Shown here: piece by piece, positions 1 to 9,009 of the stretch
Numbering within the stretch: position 1 is the first letter of the stretch
Layout: each line of letters starts with the position of its first letter
DNA from: CAVYVZ01 sp963772065
GTDB lineage: Bacteria; Acidobacteriota; Vicinamibacteria; Vicinamibacterales; UBA2999
Reading direction: 5' to 3'
Assembly: GCA_963772065.1 (NCBI GenBank)
Contig: CAVYVZ010000003.1
Location: 107,025 to 171,024, forward strand
DNA length: 64,000 nucleotides
The notes under the pieces: generated by a model
Seen by the model: the letters and a program-made list of their open reading frames with translations, nothing else
The model's database searches: none
What the model was told of the DNA's origin: nothing
Position numbers and translations under genes: made by a program

Positions 1-1
1 C

Positions 2-880
2 AAGGAAGGTGTCATTTTCCTCCTCAATCGAAATGACATGGGTAAGCTCGAAGGTGCAAACGAGCCGCTGCAACGGTTTCAAGCGAGCAACGGTTGCGGC
101 CAGAAGGACTGCGCGCAAACGCTCGGAACGGCGTACTGGAGCCGCGGAAATGACGGCGTCCTGTACGTCTGGGACAAAGGCGATGTCCTCAGAGCGTATA
201 ACTTCGCCAACAACCGCTTCGTCACGACTCCAGCCGCCGTGAGTGCGGCAAAACCAGGGATGAACGGAGGCCCGAGCGTTTCGGCGAATGGCTCCGACGT
301 GGGCAGCGGCATCGTATGGGCCGTAACGACGCAATCAACCAGGAATGGTGACCAAGCTCCAGGGACGTTGCGCGCCTTTCGCGCCGCTGATGTGAGCCAG
401 GAAATCTACAACACCGATATGAACAGTGCACGGGACGCGCCCGGCAATTTCACCAAGTTTGCGCCGCCAGTCGTCGCGAACGGAAAAGTATACGTACCGA
501 CGCAGACGAATGCCGTGAGTGTGTTCGGCCTTCTCTGCGGCAGCAATGTGTCATCGCTGGTCAGCGTCGACACTGGAACGCGGCATGCCGCGCCGAACAA
601 CACCTACACGCAGTCAATCACCGTCAAGAACTCCTCCGCACACGCCATCGGCGCACCTTTCGATATCGTTTTGGACAACCTTACGCCCGGCGTCACGTTA
701 ACCAACGCAACTGGCGCGACCTCGTGCGCGTTGCCCGCCGGAAGCCCAGTGATCCGATCGACAGGCGGCCCGCTCTGGCTTGCGCCGGGCGCTTCCTTTA
801 CGACCACTGTCACATTCAGGGCACCGTCGAGTGAGATTCGCTTCAACGCCCGTGTTATTAGCGGCTCTGGCGGCCGGTAG
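2..880 (+). CDS. PQQ-type beta-propeller secreted protein, C-terminal part (5' end outside window)
   Basis: The reading frame is already open at base 2, so the true start lies upstream of the window; the first ATG at 38 is internal. The residues before it read as a propeller blade (VIFLLNRNDMG), and later segments (GTLRAFRAADVSQEIY, PPVVANGKVYVPTQTNAVSVFG) are typical of the repeated blades of PQQ-binding-like WD40-type propellers, in which each blade ends in a small-molecule or structural tryptophan-docking motif. After about residue 185 of the visible part the propeller stops and an Ig-like domain follows (SITVKNSSAHAIGAPFDIVL), resembling surface adhesion repeats. A surface or periplasmic protein is inferred; no enzyme activity can be read from this fragment. 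Confidence 0.7.
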   Translation, partial: KEGVIFLLNRNDMGKLEGANEPLQRFQASNGCGQKDCAQTLGTAYWSRGNDGVLYVWDKGDVLRAYNFANNRFVTTPAAVSAAKPGMNGGPSVSANGSDVGSGIVWAVTTQSTRNGDQAPGTLRAFRAADVSQEIYNTDMNSARDAPGNFTKFAPPVVANGKVYVPTQTNAVSVFGLLCGSNVSSLVSVDTGTRHAAPNNTYTQSITVKNSSAHAIGAPFDIVLDNLTPGVTLTNATGATSCALPAGSPVIRSTGGPLWLAPGASFTTTVTFRAPSSEIRFNARVISGSGGR

Positions 881-899
881 TCTCATCCCTCGAGGAACA

Positions 900-2144
900 A
901 TGATTGCGATGAAGCGTGTATCCATGTGTGCCGCCATCCTGATCGCACTCGCGATCGCGGGATTGACGCCGGCCAGAGGCGAGCAAGGCAAGCTCGATCT
1001 GCTCATTCGCGGGGGGCACGTGATCGATCCGAGGAACGGGATCAACGCGCCGATGGACGTCGGCATCGCCGGCAGCAAGGTTGCGGAAGTGGCGGCCAGG
1101 ATCGATCCGGCCCGTGCGGCCCTCGTGGCCGATGCCACCGGTTTGTATGTGGTCCCCGGCCTGATCGACATCCACGCGCACGTGTTTTACGGAACGGAGA
1201 ATACGTACCTGAGCAACGGGCACGTCGCCGTCCAGCCAGACGCCCACAACCCCCGCGCGGGCGTGACGACGGTCGTGGACGTGGGCGGCGCCGGCTGGCG
1301 CAACTTCGATCAGTTCAAGGCGAACATCATCGATCGCTCCCTCACGCGCGTCCTCTCCTTCATCAACATCGTCGGGTCCGGCATGAAGGGAGGTCCATTC
1401 GAACAGGATCTCACCGACATGAATGCGAACCTGACCGCCATGCGGATCCGCGAGCATCCAGGCGTGATCGTCGGCATCAAGACCGCCCATTACCGCGGCC
1501 CGGAGTGGGATCCGGTGGACCGCGCCGTCGAGGCGGGCAGGCTCGCGGATGTGCCGGTCATGGTGGACTTCGGAGCCTTCCGGGCGGAGCGGCCCTACGA
1601 GGATCTCGTCCTGAAGCACCTGCGGCCGGGCGACATCTCGACGCATGCCTATCTCGGTGCGGCGCCAACGCTCGACGACAACGGAAAGGCGCGTCCGTTT
1701 CTGTTCGAGGCGCAGAAGCGGGGGATCGTGTTCGACGTCGGTCACGGCAGCGGCAGCTTCTGGTACAGCAAGGCGGAGCCGCTGACAGCGCAGGGATTCT
1801 GGCCTGACACGATCAGCACCGACCTTCACGCCGAAAGCATGATCCGCGGCATGAAGGACATGACGAACGTGATGTCGAAGTTTCTCAACCTCGGCATGTC
1901 GCTGCAGGACGCGGTCGCAAAGTCCACGTGGAAGCCTGCGCAAGTCATCAAGCGGACGGACCTGGGTCACCTGAGTGTGGGCGCGCCTGCGGATGTTGCA
2001 GTCCTGAGGCTGCACCGCGGCACGTTTGGGTTCGTCGACGTGCGTGGCGGTCGAAAGAGTGGAACGCAGAAGCTCGAAGCCGAACTCACCGTCCGCGAAG
2101 GGCGCGTCGTGTGGGATCTGAACGGGATGGCGAGTGTGAAATGA
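900..2144 (+). CDS. exported metal-dependent amidohydrolase (dihydroorotase-like deacetylase family)
   Basis: The protein of about 414 residues belongs to the amidohydrolase superfamily and hydrolyses cyclic or acylated amides in related enzymes. The binuclear-metal ligands are all visible: the HxH pair in IDIHAHVF (about residue 90), a lysine in VGIKTAHY, histidines in STHAYLGA and DVGHGSGS, and the late aspartate in STDLHAES. The C-terminal beta-sandwich closes with APADVAVL, as in the family. An N-terminal signal peptide (MKRVSMCAAILIALAIAGLT) predicts export. The start is ATG 900 or ATG 909; GAGGA at 892-896 precedes both, and the longer frame back to 780 would overlap the upstream gene. 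Its stop overlaps the ATG of the next gene (ATGA), so the two are translationally coupled. The substrate is unknown. Confidence 0.85.
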   Translation: MIAMKRVSMCAAILIALAIAGLTPARGEQGKLDLLIRGGHVIDPRNGINAPMDVGIAGSKVAEVAARIDPARAALVADATGLYVVPGLIDIHAHVFYGTENTYLSNGHVAVQPDAHNPRAGVTTVVDVGGAGWRNFDQFKANIIDRSLTRVLSFINIVGSGMKGGPFEQDLTDMNANLTAMRIREHPGVIVGIKTAHYRGPEWDPVDRAVEAGRLADVPVMVDFGAFRAERPYEDLVLKHLRPGDISTHAYLGAAPTLDDNGKARPFLFEAQKRGIVFDVGHGSGSFWYSKAEPLTAQGFWPDTISTDLHAESMIRGMKDMTNVMSKFLNLGMSLQDAVAKSTWKPAQVIKRTDLGHLSVGAPADVAVLRLHRGTFGFVDVRGGRKSGTQKLEAELTVREGRVVWDLNGMASVK

Positions 2145-3160
2145 AGAAGATGCTTTTCTTCCTCTTCGTCGTGAGCGTGTCTTTCTCCCTTCACGCTCAA
2201 ACGCGGCACGAGTTCTTTCCGCGCGTCCATTCCCGCGTCTTCTCCGCATTCAAGGAGCCGGTGCTGAGAATCAAGTCGGGTGACACGGTCTTCACCCGGA
2301 CGTGGGACTCAGGAGGTCGCGACCATGAAGGCGTGTGGCACATTCAGCACCCGTACGTGTATCCCGAATCGGGCAACCCTCTCACCGGGCCGTTTTACGT
2401 CGAGGGCGCCGAGTACGGCGACGCGCTGGAGGTGCGGCTCGACAAGGTCCGATTGAATCGCGGTCATGGCTACACCAGCTATCGCTTGAGCGGCGAGGTG
2501 ATTCTGCCTTCCATGCTGGAGCGCGCCTACAAGCCGGAGTACGGGATGAACGCCGTGAGGCCGCAGCGCGCCGACCTTATTCCATGGGATCTCGACCTGA
2601 AGCGTGCCGTCGCCAGCCCTCGTCTGCTCGAAGGGTCGAAGCTTCGATGGGAGCTCCCGATCCGCCCGATGCTCGGGTGCATTGGCGTCGCCCCGGCGGG
2701 TGAGCGGGTCGAGACATCCGGGCCGTCCGGTGTCCACGGCGGCAACATGGACTACAACGACGTCGTCGAGGGTGCGACGCTGTACTTTCCCGTGTTCCAC
2801 GCGGGAGCCTATCTGTATGTGGGCGACGGACACGCGCTTCAGGGCGACGGCGAGGGCCTCGGCTCGGGTGTCGAGACCTCGATGGACGTCGAGTTCACCG
2901 TGCGCGTTCACAAGGGGAAGCGGATCGGGCTGCCCCGGCTCGAGAATGCGGAGCACATCGTGTCGATCGCCAACGGGACGAATTTCGACCGCAGCCTGCG
3001 AACGGCCAACAGCGACATGATCAGCTGGCTCGTGAGCGACTACGGCGTGACCGAACCGGAGGCGCACTTGCTCGTGGGCAGCGTGGGGCAGCACAAGATA
3101 GTGCTCTTCTCCGGATCGATCGCTGCGATGTTGCCAAAGAAGTTCCTCACGCGCCGCTGA
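2141..3160 (+). CDS. exported acetamidase/formamidase family protein
   Basis: The product of 339 residues matches the acetamidase/formamidase (FmdA/AmdA) family, which releases ammonia from short amides. Characteristic stretches are seen: HPLTGPFYVEGAE-like NPLTGPFYVEGAEYGD near residue 85, the PMLGCIGVAP segment near 180, GVHGGNMDYNDV near 200 and GDGHALQGDGE near 228. A cleavable signal peptide (MKKMLFFLFVVSVSFSLHA) is present, unlike the cytoplasmic amidases of many bacteria, so this enzyme should act in the periplasm or outside. The start codon overlaps the stop of the amidohydrolase by four bases and the RidA-type gene follows after six bases, giving a tight operon for amide-bond breakdown. 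The exact substrate cannot be read from the sequence. Confidence 0.85.
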   Translation: MKKMLFFLFVVSVSFSLHAQTRHEFFPRVHSRVFSAFKEPVLRIKSGDTVFTRTWDSGGRDHEGVWHIQHPYVYPESGNPLTGPFYVEGAEYGDALEVRLDKVRLNRGHGYTSYRLSGEVILPSMLERAYKPEYGMNAVRPQRADLIPWDLDLKRAVASPRLLEGSKLRWELPIRPMLGCIGVAPAGERVETSGPSGVHGGNMDYNDVVEGATLYFPVFHAGAYLYVGDGHALQGDGEGLGSGVETSMDVEFTVRVHKGKRIGLPRLENAEHIVSIANGTNFDRSLRTANSDMISWLVSDYGVTEPEAHLLVGSVGQHKIVLFSGSIAAMLPKKFLTRR

Positions 3161-3166
3161 CAGCTC

Positions 3167-4399
3167 ATGACACGCGGCGCTCTCCTGCGGCTCGCTCTTG
3201 TCGTCCTCCTCTTCGGCGCTGCCGCCATGGGAGTGGAGAGGCGGGTGATCGCTCCGCAGGGTGTCAAGACCATCGGCCCGTACAGTCCTGGAATTCTCGC
3301 CGGTGATTCTCTCTACGTCTCCGGTCAGGGCGGACGCGACGCGGCGGGCACGCTGCCGGACACCATTGAAGGGCAAACGCGGCAAACGTTGTTGAACGTC
3401 AAGGCGATCGTCGAGGCCGCGGGGCTGACGATGGCGCATGTGGTGTACTGCCACGTCTATCTGAACGACATGGCGCATTACGACGCAATGGACCGCGTGT
3501 GGAAGGAGTTCTTTGCCAAGGCCCCACCGGCGCGCGCGGTGGTCGGGGTCTACAAGCTGCCAACGGACATCGCAGTCGAGATCAACGCCGTCGCGTTCCG
3601 GGACCTCGCGCGCACCCGGCACATCGCGCCGGCGCGATCGCCGCAGAACATGTCGTGGTCGCCCGGCGTCATGGCGGGGACCAGGCTGTACCTTTCAGGA
3701 TTCGTGGGCACCGATGCGGCGACCGGCAGGATCCCGGAGGATCCGGATGCTCAAGTGCAGATGGCCCTCGACAACATGAAACACACGCTGGCCGCGGCTG
3801 GCATGGACTTCCGGCACGTCGTGTTCGTCAACCCCTACCTGACGGATGGCGCCTCGCGCCGGATGAACGAGATTTACGCGAAGCATTTCGAATTCGGCAA
3901 CACGCCGGCGCGCGCGACCATTCGCGTCGCGAGCCTGCCGGCCGGGAACACGATCGCGTTTACCGGCGTGGCGATCGCGGATCTCTCGAAGCGAGCCGCC
4001 GTCAGGCCGAAGAACATGAGCCCGAGCGCGACTGCCAGCCCCTGCGTCTTTGCCGACGACACGTACTACTGTTCCGCGAAGGGGCCGTTCACGCCAGGGC
4101 CGAGGAACCTGCAGGGCATCTGGGTGGGGACCGTGGAAGCGCAAGTGCGGCAGACGATGCGGAACCTGCTCGACGGGCTGGAGGAAGCGGGGTTGGGACT
4201 TTCGAGCGTCGTCGCCACCAACGTATATCTGGACGACATGAGCGATTTCCCGCGAATGAACCGGATCTACGCGCAGTACTTTCCCGACGCCCCGCCGGCC
4301 CGCACGACGGTGGCGCAGGTTGGGCCGGCCGATCGCACGCCCCGCAACGACGACACCTTTCCGGGGCTGGAACAGATCTCTCTGATTGCGGTCAAGTAA
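3167..4399 (+). CDS. exported protein with three tandem RidA (YjgF/UK114) domains
   Basis: RidA proteins deaminate reactive enamines and imines; they are normally about 130 residues and cytoplasmic. This 410-residue protein carries a signal peptide (MTRGALLRLALVVLLFGAAA) and then three RidA repeats at about residues 25-145, 150-275 and 285-405. Each repeat keeps the loop arginine of the RidA active site: PPARAVVGVYKLP, TPARATIRVASLP and PPARTTVAQVG. The first repeat also keeps the acidic VEINAVAF strand, whereas repeats two and three have lost it, so the domains may not be equally active. RidA forms trimers, so the fusion could fold as a single-chain trimer. It sits six bases after the acetamidase gene and seventeen bases before the serine-hydrolase gene. 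Confidence 0.88.
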   Translation: MTRGALLRLALVVLLFGAAAMGVERRVIAPQGVKTIGPYSPGILAGDSLYVSGQGGRDAAGTLPDTIEGQTRQTLLNVKAIVEAAGLTMAHVVYCHVYLNDMAHYDAMDRVWKEFFAKAPPARAVVGVYKLPTDIAVEINAVAFRDLARTRHIAPARSPQNMSWSPGVMAGTRLYLSGFVGTDAATGRIPEDPDAQVQMALDNMKHTLAAAGMDFRHVVFVNPYLTDGASRRMNEIYAKHFEFGNTPARATIRVASLPAGNTIAFTGVAIADLSKRAAVRPKNMSPSATASPCVFADDTYYCSAKGPFTPGPRNLQGIWVGTVEAQVRQTMRNLLDGLEEAGLGLSSVVATNVYLDDMSDFPRMNRIYAQYFPDAPPARTTVAQVGPADRTPRNDDTFPGLEQISLIAVK

Positions 4400-4416
4400 C
4401 CATCGAGGAGTCCGCA

Positions 4417-5623
4417 ATGGCAAGCACCCGCCGTGAGCTGCTCGAGGCCGGAGCGGCCGGCTTGGCCGGCCTCGGTCTCATCCGCGAACAGGCGCCGCTT
4501 CGTAACCAGTCGACGAGGACGCGGCTCGAAGCCGATCGCGCAGCCGCCGTCGGAATGTCCCAGGCGCGGCTGGACCGAGTGGTGGACTGCCTCCAGAGTG
4601 AGACCGCAAAGGGGCATGTCACCTCCGCGTCGATCTGCGTGGCCCGGCAGGGTCGAATCGTGCTGCATCGCGGATTCGGCCGGCTGAACGAGCAGACTGA
4701 CGCACCACCGACCGCGCCGGACACGGTCTACATTCTCGCGTCCATTTCGAAACCGATCGCCGTCAGCGGATTGATGCTGCTGGTCGAGCGAGGAGACGTG
4801 GTGCTCTCCGATCGCGTGCAGCGCTACCTGCCGGAATTCGTGGGCGAGCACAAGGAAAAGGCGAGGGTCTGGCACCTGTTGTCGCATTCTTCAGGGCTGC
4901 CGGATCAACTCCCGGAGAACACGGAGCTGCGCCGGGCTCATGCTCCCCTGAGCCAGTTCGTCGCGGGCGCGCTCACGACGCCGCTCTTGTACGAGCCAGG
5001 GACGGGGTTCGGCTATCAGAGCATGGGCACGCTGCTCGCCGGAGAGATCGTGGAACGGCTGACGGGCCGGCGGCTGCGGGATTTTCTGCGCGACGAAATC
5101 TTCAAGCCGCTGGGCATGACGCGGACCACCCTCGGGCTGGGAGATTTGCGCGTCGAGCAGACCGCCATCTACCAAACCGGTCCGGAGACCGAAGATCTGC
5201 GAAGCTGGGGACCCGAACACGCGGTACTGGCGTGACATCGGCCACCCGTGGGGAGGCATGCACAGCACGACCGGCGACCTGGCCATTCTGCTGCAGGCCT
5301 TCCTGGACGGCGGCATCTACGGATCCACGCGTCTGTTATCTCCCACGACGGTGGGCGCCATGACGCGCGACCACAACGGCGAGCTGCGCGCACCGTGGGG
5401 ATTGGGCTGGGCGCTGCGCGACTCCCGTGTCTGGAATCATTTCGGCGACCTCGGATCCGCACGGACCTTCGGCCACGTCGGCGCCACGGGGACTGTCGCA
5501 TGGGCCGATCCCGAGCGACAGCTGCTCTGCGCGCTCCTCACGACGCGCTCGGCCAGTGATCGCGACGGCTATCTTCTCCACCGCGTGTCGAACATGGTAC
5601 AAGCCGCGGTCGTCAGCATCTGA
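4417..5623 (+). CDS. exported serine hydrolase of the beta-lactamase fold, frameshifted near 5212-5215
   Basis: Translated in one frame to about 5214 and in the next afterwards, this gives a full-length class C beta-lactamase/esterase-type serine hydrolase of roughly 400 residues. The nucleophile motif SISK lies near residue 110, followed by LLSHSSGLPD and a YQS version of the YxN motif (GFGYQSMG), and a late HVGATG stands in for the KTG-type strand. The reading WGPNTRYWRD is restored if one base in CCCG at 5212-5215 is removed, so the gene carries a single-base insertion. The leader (STRRELLEAGAAGLAGLG) is of Tat type. A ribosome site GAGGAG at 4405-4410 precedes ATG 4417. It ends the amidohydrolase operon. 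Confidence 0.8.
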
Positions 5624-5635
5624 GCCTGGCGCGGT

Positions 5636-6676
5636 TCAGATGCGTACCGCCGTCTGCTTGATGTAGTCGTCGAGCTTGGACGGAATCGGGCCTCGGTAGT
5701 GATACCGTTCGGCCCATTCCAGGCCGAACGGCTTTCCCACTTCCCTGTCCGATGGGGTGAGGCGCAGGTTGTCGGAATCCAGGTCCAGCATGATGTGCTT
5801 GATGTAATTGAAGTCTGCTGTCTGGTCGTCGTCACCGAGAATCGGCAGCTTCAATCCTTTTTCGGCCAGCCTCTTTCTCAGCTCGGACCCGCTGTGTCCG
5901 CCGGGACCTTGCGTGACATTGGCCATGTTGGCTCGCACCTTCGTGTCGACATGGCTGGTAATCTCCACGATCCGGTTGATGAACTGCGGCCCTCGTCTGG
6001 TGAAGTAGTAGCGCTCGCTGATGCCGTGAGGCTCGACGACGCCGAGTTGTTCGGGATAGTCCAATGGGCTCGTATAGGCCGCTTCAACCGCCCGTCCCGT
6101 AATGTAGTGGTCCGGGTTGTTGTCGTACGGCGCCCACGGATCGTACGAGATGATCGTGTCGATTTTGAGCATCCTGATGAGGAACACGAAGCGCGCCGTG
6201 ATTTCCTGCATGTTCACTTCATGCAGGTTGTGATTGCGATAATAGAGGTCATAAACCCGTTCAAGTCCCAGCGCCTTGGCAACGGCGGTCGTATCCCGTT
6301 CGTTGTTCAGGACGACTTCCGCACGCGTCTTGCCACTGCCGGCCGCATCGTCATTGGTCGTTCGTATCAGATAGCCCTTGTACCCTTCACGAATCAGTTT
6401 CGCGACGAGTCCACCCGCGAACAGGGGAATATCATCAGAATGCGGCTGGATCGCGGCGAACACTTTTCCTTCGTGGGGTCGTCCCGATTGTTCCCGCTCG
6501 ATTACCAGGTCATCGTTGGAGAATCGGTGATGGGGATGGAATCGGTACTTCTCCAGGTCCTGTCCTGCCTGCGCTGCTGTGCGCTGAGTCGCAGTCAACG
6601 CCCGAACATCGGCCGCAGAACCCCAGAATGCGCCGGCGGCTAATCCGGTCTTCAAGAAGTCTTTGCGATTCATCAT
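5636..6676 (-). CDS. exported PIG-L/LmbE-family deacetylase
   Basis: PIG-L family enzymes remove N-acetyl groups from sugars using zinc. The zinc and catalytic motif appears as QPHSDD (about residue 80; usual form PHPDD), and the second conserved histidine lies in NPDHYITGR (about residue 190). The leader NRKDFLKTGLAAGAF looks like a Tat-type signal, so the protein is probably exported. The frame could begin at GTG 6688, ATG 6676 or ATG 6673; the ATG at 6676 has a GGA about nine bases upstream. The gene converges on the serine-hydrolase gene with 12 bases between stops. It may deacetylate an amide-linked compound handled by the neighbouring exported hydrolases, but that is inference from position alone. 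Confidence 0.82.
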   Translation of the reverse strand: MMNRKDFLKTGLAAGAFWGSAADVRALTATQRTAAQAGQDLEKYRFHPHHRFSNDDLVIEREQSGRPHEGKVFAAIQPHSDDIPLFAGGLVAKLIREGYKGYLIRTTNDDAAGSGKTRAEVVLNNERDTTAVAKALGLERVYDLYYRNHNLHEVNMQEITARFVFLIRMLKIDTIISYDPWAPYDNNPDHYITGRAVEAAYTSPLDYPEQLGVVEPHGISERYYFTRRGPQFINRIVEITSHVDTKVRANMANVTQGPGGHSGSELRKRLAEKGLKLPILGDDDQTADFNYIKHIMLDLDSDNLRLTPSDREVGKPFGLEWAERYHYRGPIPSKLDDYIKQTAVRI

Positions 6677-6846
6677 GATGGAATCCACGCGTGAGGGTGA
6701 TGACGTTCCGCCCGATGCTCCGGCGGAGGTTCAGTTGGCGTCGATGATAAGTCGGCAGGTATCCTCGGCGCGGGGGAGATTTAGCACAGACCGTTCGACG
6801 AGTTCATCGTGAATTCAGTGTGCTTGCGGGAGTCAACCTTCGAGAC

Positions 6847-7773
6847 ATGAGCTTCGATATATTGCTTGCCCTCGCCGCGTTCGGCATCGGCATCGTCGTC
6901 GGCCTGACTGGAATGGGCGGCGGCGCGCTGATGACACCCGTCCTCGTCCTCTTTTTCGATGTGCTGCCGCTCACCGCAGTGTCCTCCGATCTGGTCGCGA
7001 GTGCTGTCATGAAACCGGTGGGCTCGGTGGTCCATTTGCGCCGCGGCACGGTCCACCTGGGACTGGTGAAATGGCTATGCGTGGGATCGATTCCGGCTGC
7101 CTTCAGCGGAGTGGTCATCGCCAGGTCCCTCGGCGGGGGCGACGAGGTGCAAGATGTCATTCGCATTGCACTCGGCATCGCCCTGCTCCTGGCTGCAGCG
7201 GGCCTCATCATTCGCGCTTACATCCGCCTCGTCGAACACGCGCGTATCCGCGATGGTCGTGCGGACCCACTGCCGCAGGGTCGCCCGCGCGTGGAGGTCC
7301 GGCCGCTTCCCGTGCTGGTGATCGGCATTGTTGGAGGCATCGTTGTCGGGATGACCTCGGTCGGCTCGGGATCCCTCATCATCATCGCGTTGATGACGTT
7401 GTATCCGCGTCTGACGGCCAACGAACTCGTTGGGACGGATCTGGTTCAAGCCGTCCCGCTTGTCACCTCCGCCGCGCTGGGGCACATCCTCTTCGGTGAC
7501 TTCCAGCTGGATCTGACGATGTCGCTGTTGGTGGGTTGCATTCCGGGCGTCTGGCTCGGCGCTCACCTGTCGGCGCGCGCTCCAGGCGGGCTGGTGCGCC
7601 GGGCGCTGGCGTTCGTGCTCCTCGCCTCCGCCCTCAAGCTCCTCAGCGTCTCCACGAGGGACACCGGGCTGATCCTGCTCTTCGTTGCCATCGTCGCCCC
7701 TGTGCTGTGGATGTTCGTTCGGCGTCGCCATGGCTTTCCTGCGATCGCGTCGCGCCGCGGTGCACACAGGTGA
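6847..7773 (+). CDS. TauE/SafE-family sulfite exporter-like permease
   Basis: The protein of about 308 residues is almost entirely hydrophobic, with roughly eight membrane segments in two related halves. The family hallmark GxxxGxxxGxGGGxL appears as VVGLTGMGGGALMTPVL in the first half and VVGMTSVGSGSLIIIAL in the second. Related proteins move sulfite, sulfoacetate or other organosulfur anions, but substrate cannot be predicted here. ATG 6847 is preferred to an upstream GTG at 6820 because it places the first membrane segment close to the N-terminus. A short stretch of about 70 bases separates it from the convergent MarR gene. The direction and neighbours do not suggest an operon. Confidence 0.82.
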   Translation: MSFDILLALAAFGIGIVVGLTGMGGGALMTPVLVLFFDVLPLTAVSSDLVASAVMKPVGSVVHLRRGTVHLGLVKWLCVGSIPAAFSGVVIARSLGGGDEVQDVIRIALGIALLLAAAGLIIRAYIRLVEHARIRDGRADPLPQGRPRVEVRPLPVLVIGIVGGIVVGMTSVGSGSLIIIALMTLYPRLTANELVGTDLVQAVPLVTSAALGHILFGDFQLDLTMSLLVGCIPGVWLGAHLSARAPGGLVRRALAFVLLASALKLLSVSTRDTGLILLFVAIVAPVLWMFVRRRHGFPAIASRRGAHR

Positions 7774-7845
7774 CATCTGCACCGGCGTTCGGGGGAGGTA
7801 ACTGACGCGAGATCTCGCTTCCTCTGATGCGAACGGCCTTACTCA

Positions 7846-8352
7846 CTACGACAGCTGCTCAGACCGCGCTTTCACATCAACGCTCAGCCGCCGCACGATC
7901 TCCGTGGTCCTGCGGATGTCCGCTTCGCTGAGACCGACGCCCATCGTCGATGCGAGCGCCAGGAACCGGGCGTTCAACTCGCAGTAGCGCGCGTTACCTT
8001 TCGGCGTGAGTTGCACCAGTTTCGAACGCCGGTGTTTCGGATTGTCGATGAATTCCACGAGCCGCTCGGCCGCAAGCTCATCCGCCAACCGCTGCATGCG
8101 CTGGCGGCTCGTCGGCCGCATCTCCGCCATCTGCGGCACGGTCAGCGGACCAACCAGCGCGAGGCTACGCATGAAGCCAAACGCACCGCCGCCCCAACCC
8201 GTGATGAACCCTGATCTCTGACCAACCGCGCGTATTCGAAAAAAGAACTGAGCCACTTCGAGCATAAGGTCCGCGACCGCCTCGCCCTTGCTGCTGACGA
8301 TTCGAGCTCCCCCTTTTCTCTGTCGCACCGTGGCCATCCCATTCCGCTCCAT
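7846..8352 (-). CDS. MarR-family transcriptional regulator
   Basis: The 168-residue product has the MarR winged-helix order: a recognition segment LTVPQMAEMRPTSRQRMQRL near residue 75, the wing RRSKLVQLTPKGNARY near 115, and flanking helices for dimerisation. MarR proteins bind palindromes of about 15-20 bases and release them when a small ligand or oxidant binds. Two identical 17-base palindromic sites lie directly upstream of its start, between this gene and the divergent methyltransferase gene, so autoregulation and control of that gene are likely. Starts at 8352 or ATG 8337 are both possible. Confidence 0.85.
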   Translation of the reverse strand: MERNGMATVRQRKGGARIVSSKGEAVADLMLEVAQFFFRIRAVGQRSGFITGWGGGAFGFMRSLALVGPLTVPQMAEMRPTSRQRMQRLADELAAERLVEFIDNPKHRRSKLVQLTPKGNARYCELNARFLALASTMGVGLSEADIRRTTEIVRRLSVDVKARSEQLS

Positions 8353-8361
8353 CGCTGCGGA

Positions 8362-8408
8362 TTGACACCCATGTTGTCAATAGTGCTAGAATGACACCCA
8401 TGTTGTCA
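8362..8408. promoter_or_regulatory. double palindromic operator and promoter between marR-type gene and methyltransferase gene
   Basis: TGACACCCATGTTGTCA occurs twice, at 8363-8379 and 8392-8408, with no mismatch. Each copy is an interrupted palindrome (TGACA, seven bases, TGTCA). The copies are 29 bases apart, close to three helical turns, so two dimers would sit on the same face of the DNA. A TTGACA at 8362-8367 and a TAGAAT at 8387-8392 lie within or between the sites and could form a promoter for the plus-strand gene, although their 19-base spacing is long. The arrangement fits a MarR repressor site that is released by ligand. Confidence 0.65.
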
Positions 8409-8463
8409 TTCCATCGCCGATCCTATCCTTCGGCGCATGGCGTGGCAAGTACGAGGAGCAGAC

Positions 8464-8957
8464 ATGGGCCCTGCCGGCCAGCAGGCTGGCGACACCGCAG
8501 TGGCGGGCGTCATCGCACGACCGCCCCTTCTCTTCCTCGCCGCTCTTCTGCTCGGCTTCGTCTCGGATCGCCTGCTGTCTTTGTCATTTGCCGTTCCGGG
8601 TGGCGAACCGGTCCACTGGGTGTTCGCCGCTTTCCTGATCCTCATCGGTCTTGGGCTTGTAGCCGCGGGTATTGGCAACTTCTCCCGGGCTGCGACACCA
8701 GTGCCCACGAACGAGCCCACTCGCGCGCTGGTGACAACCGGTATTCACGGCTGGACCCGCAATCCCATCTATCTCGGCATGTTTCTCGTCTACGGCGGCA
8801 TCGGCATCGCCGCGCGCAGCCCGTGGATTCTCGTCCTCACGCTGCCCTTGCAATCACGATCCGCTACGGCGTCGTCGTGCGCGAGGAGGCGTATCTGGAA
8901 CGGCGCTTCGGCGACGCCTATCGGGACTACAAGGCTCGCGTGCGCCGCTGGCTGTAG
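8464..8957 (+). CDS. isoprenylcysteine carboxyl methyltransferase-family membrane protein, frameshifted near 8845
   Basis: The first part, with three or four membrane segments and the motif GWTRNPIYLGMFLVYGG, and the second part (ITIRYGVVVREEAYLERRF, FGDAYRDYKARVRRWL) together form the typical ICMT/NnrU-like methyltransferase: NP-IY helix and the C-terminal EE-YLE-FG-Y-Y-RRW signature. The two parts lie in different frames. Adding one C to CCC at 8845-8847 joins them as LTLPLAITIRYG, so the gene carries a one-base deletion in a C run. ATG 8464 follows GAGGAG at 8453-8458. The gene is divergent from the MarR gene and is probably under its control. The methylated substrate is unknown. Confidence 0.75.
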
Positions 8958-9009
8958 CTGCCGGGAGCGCCGACCCCGCGGCGCTGACTCTACGCGTTCG
9001 GAGGCCGAA

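Noticed and set aside
858..2249. Long open frame on the minus strand opposite the amidohydrolase
   Set aside because: It has the arginine-rich, repetitive composition expected of an antisense shadow in high-GC DNA, while the plus strand shows the full amidohydrolase motif set.
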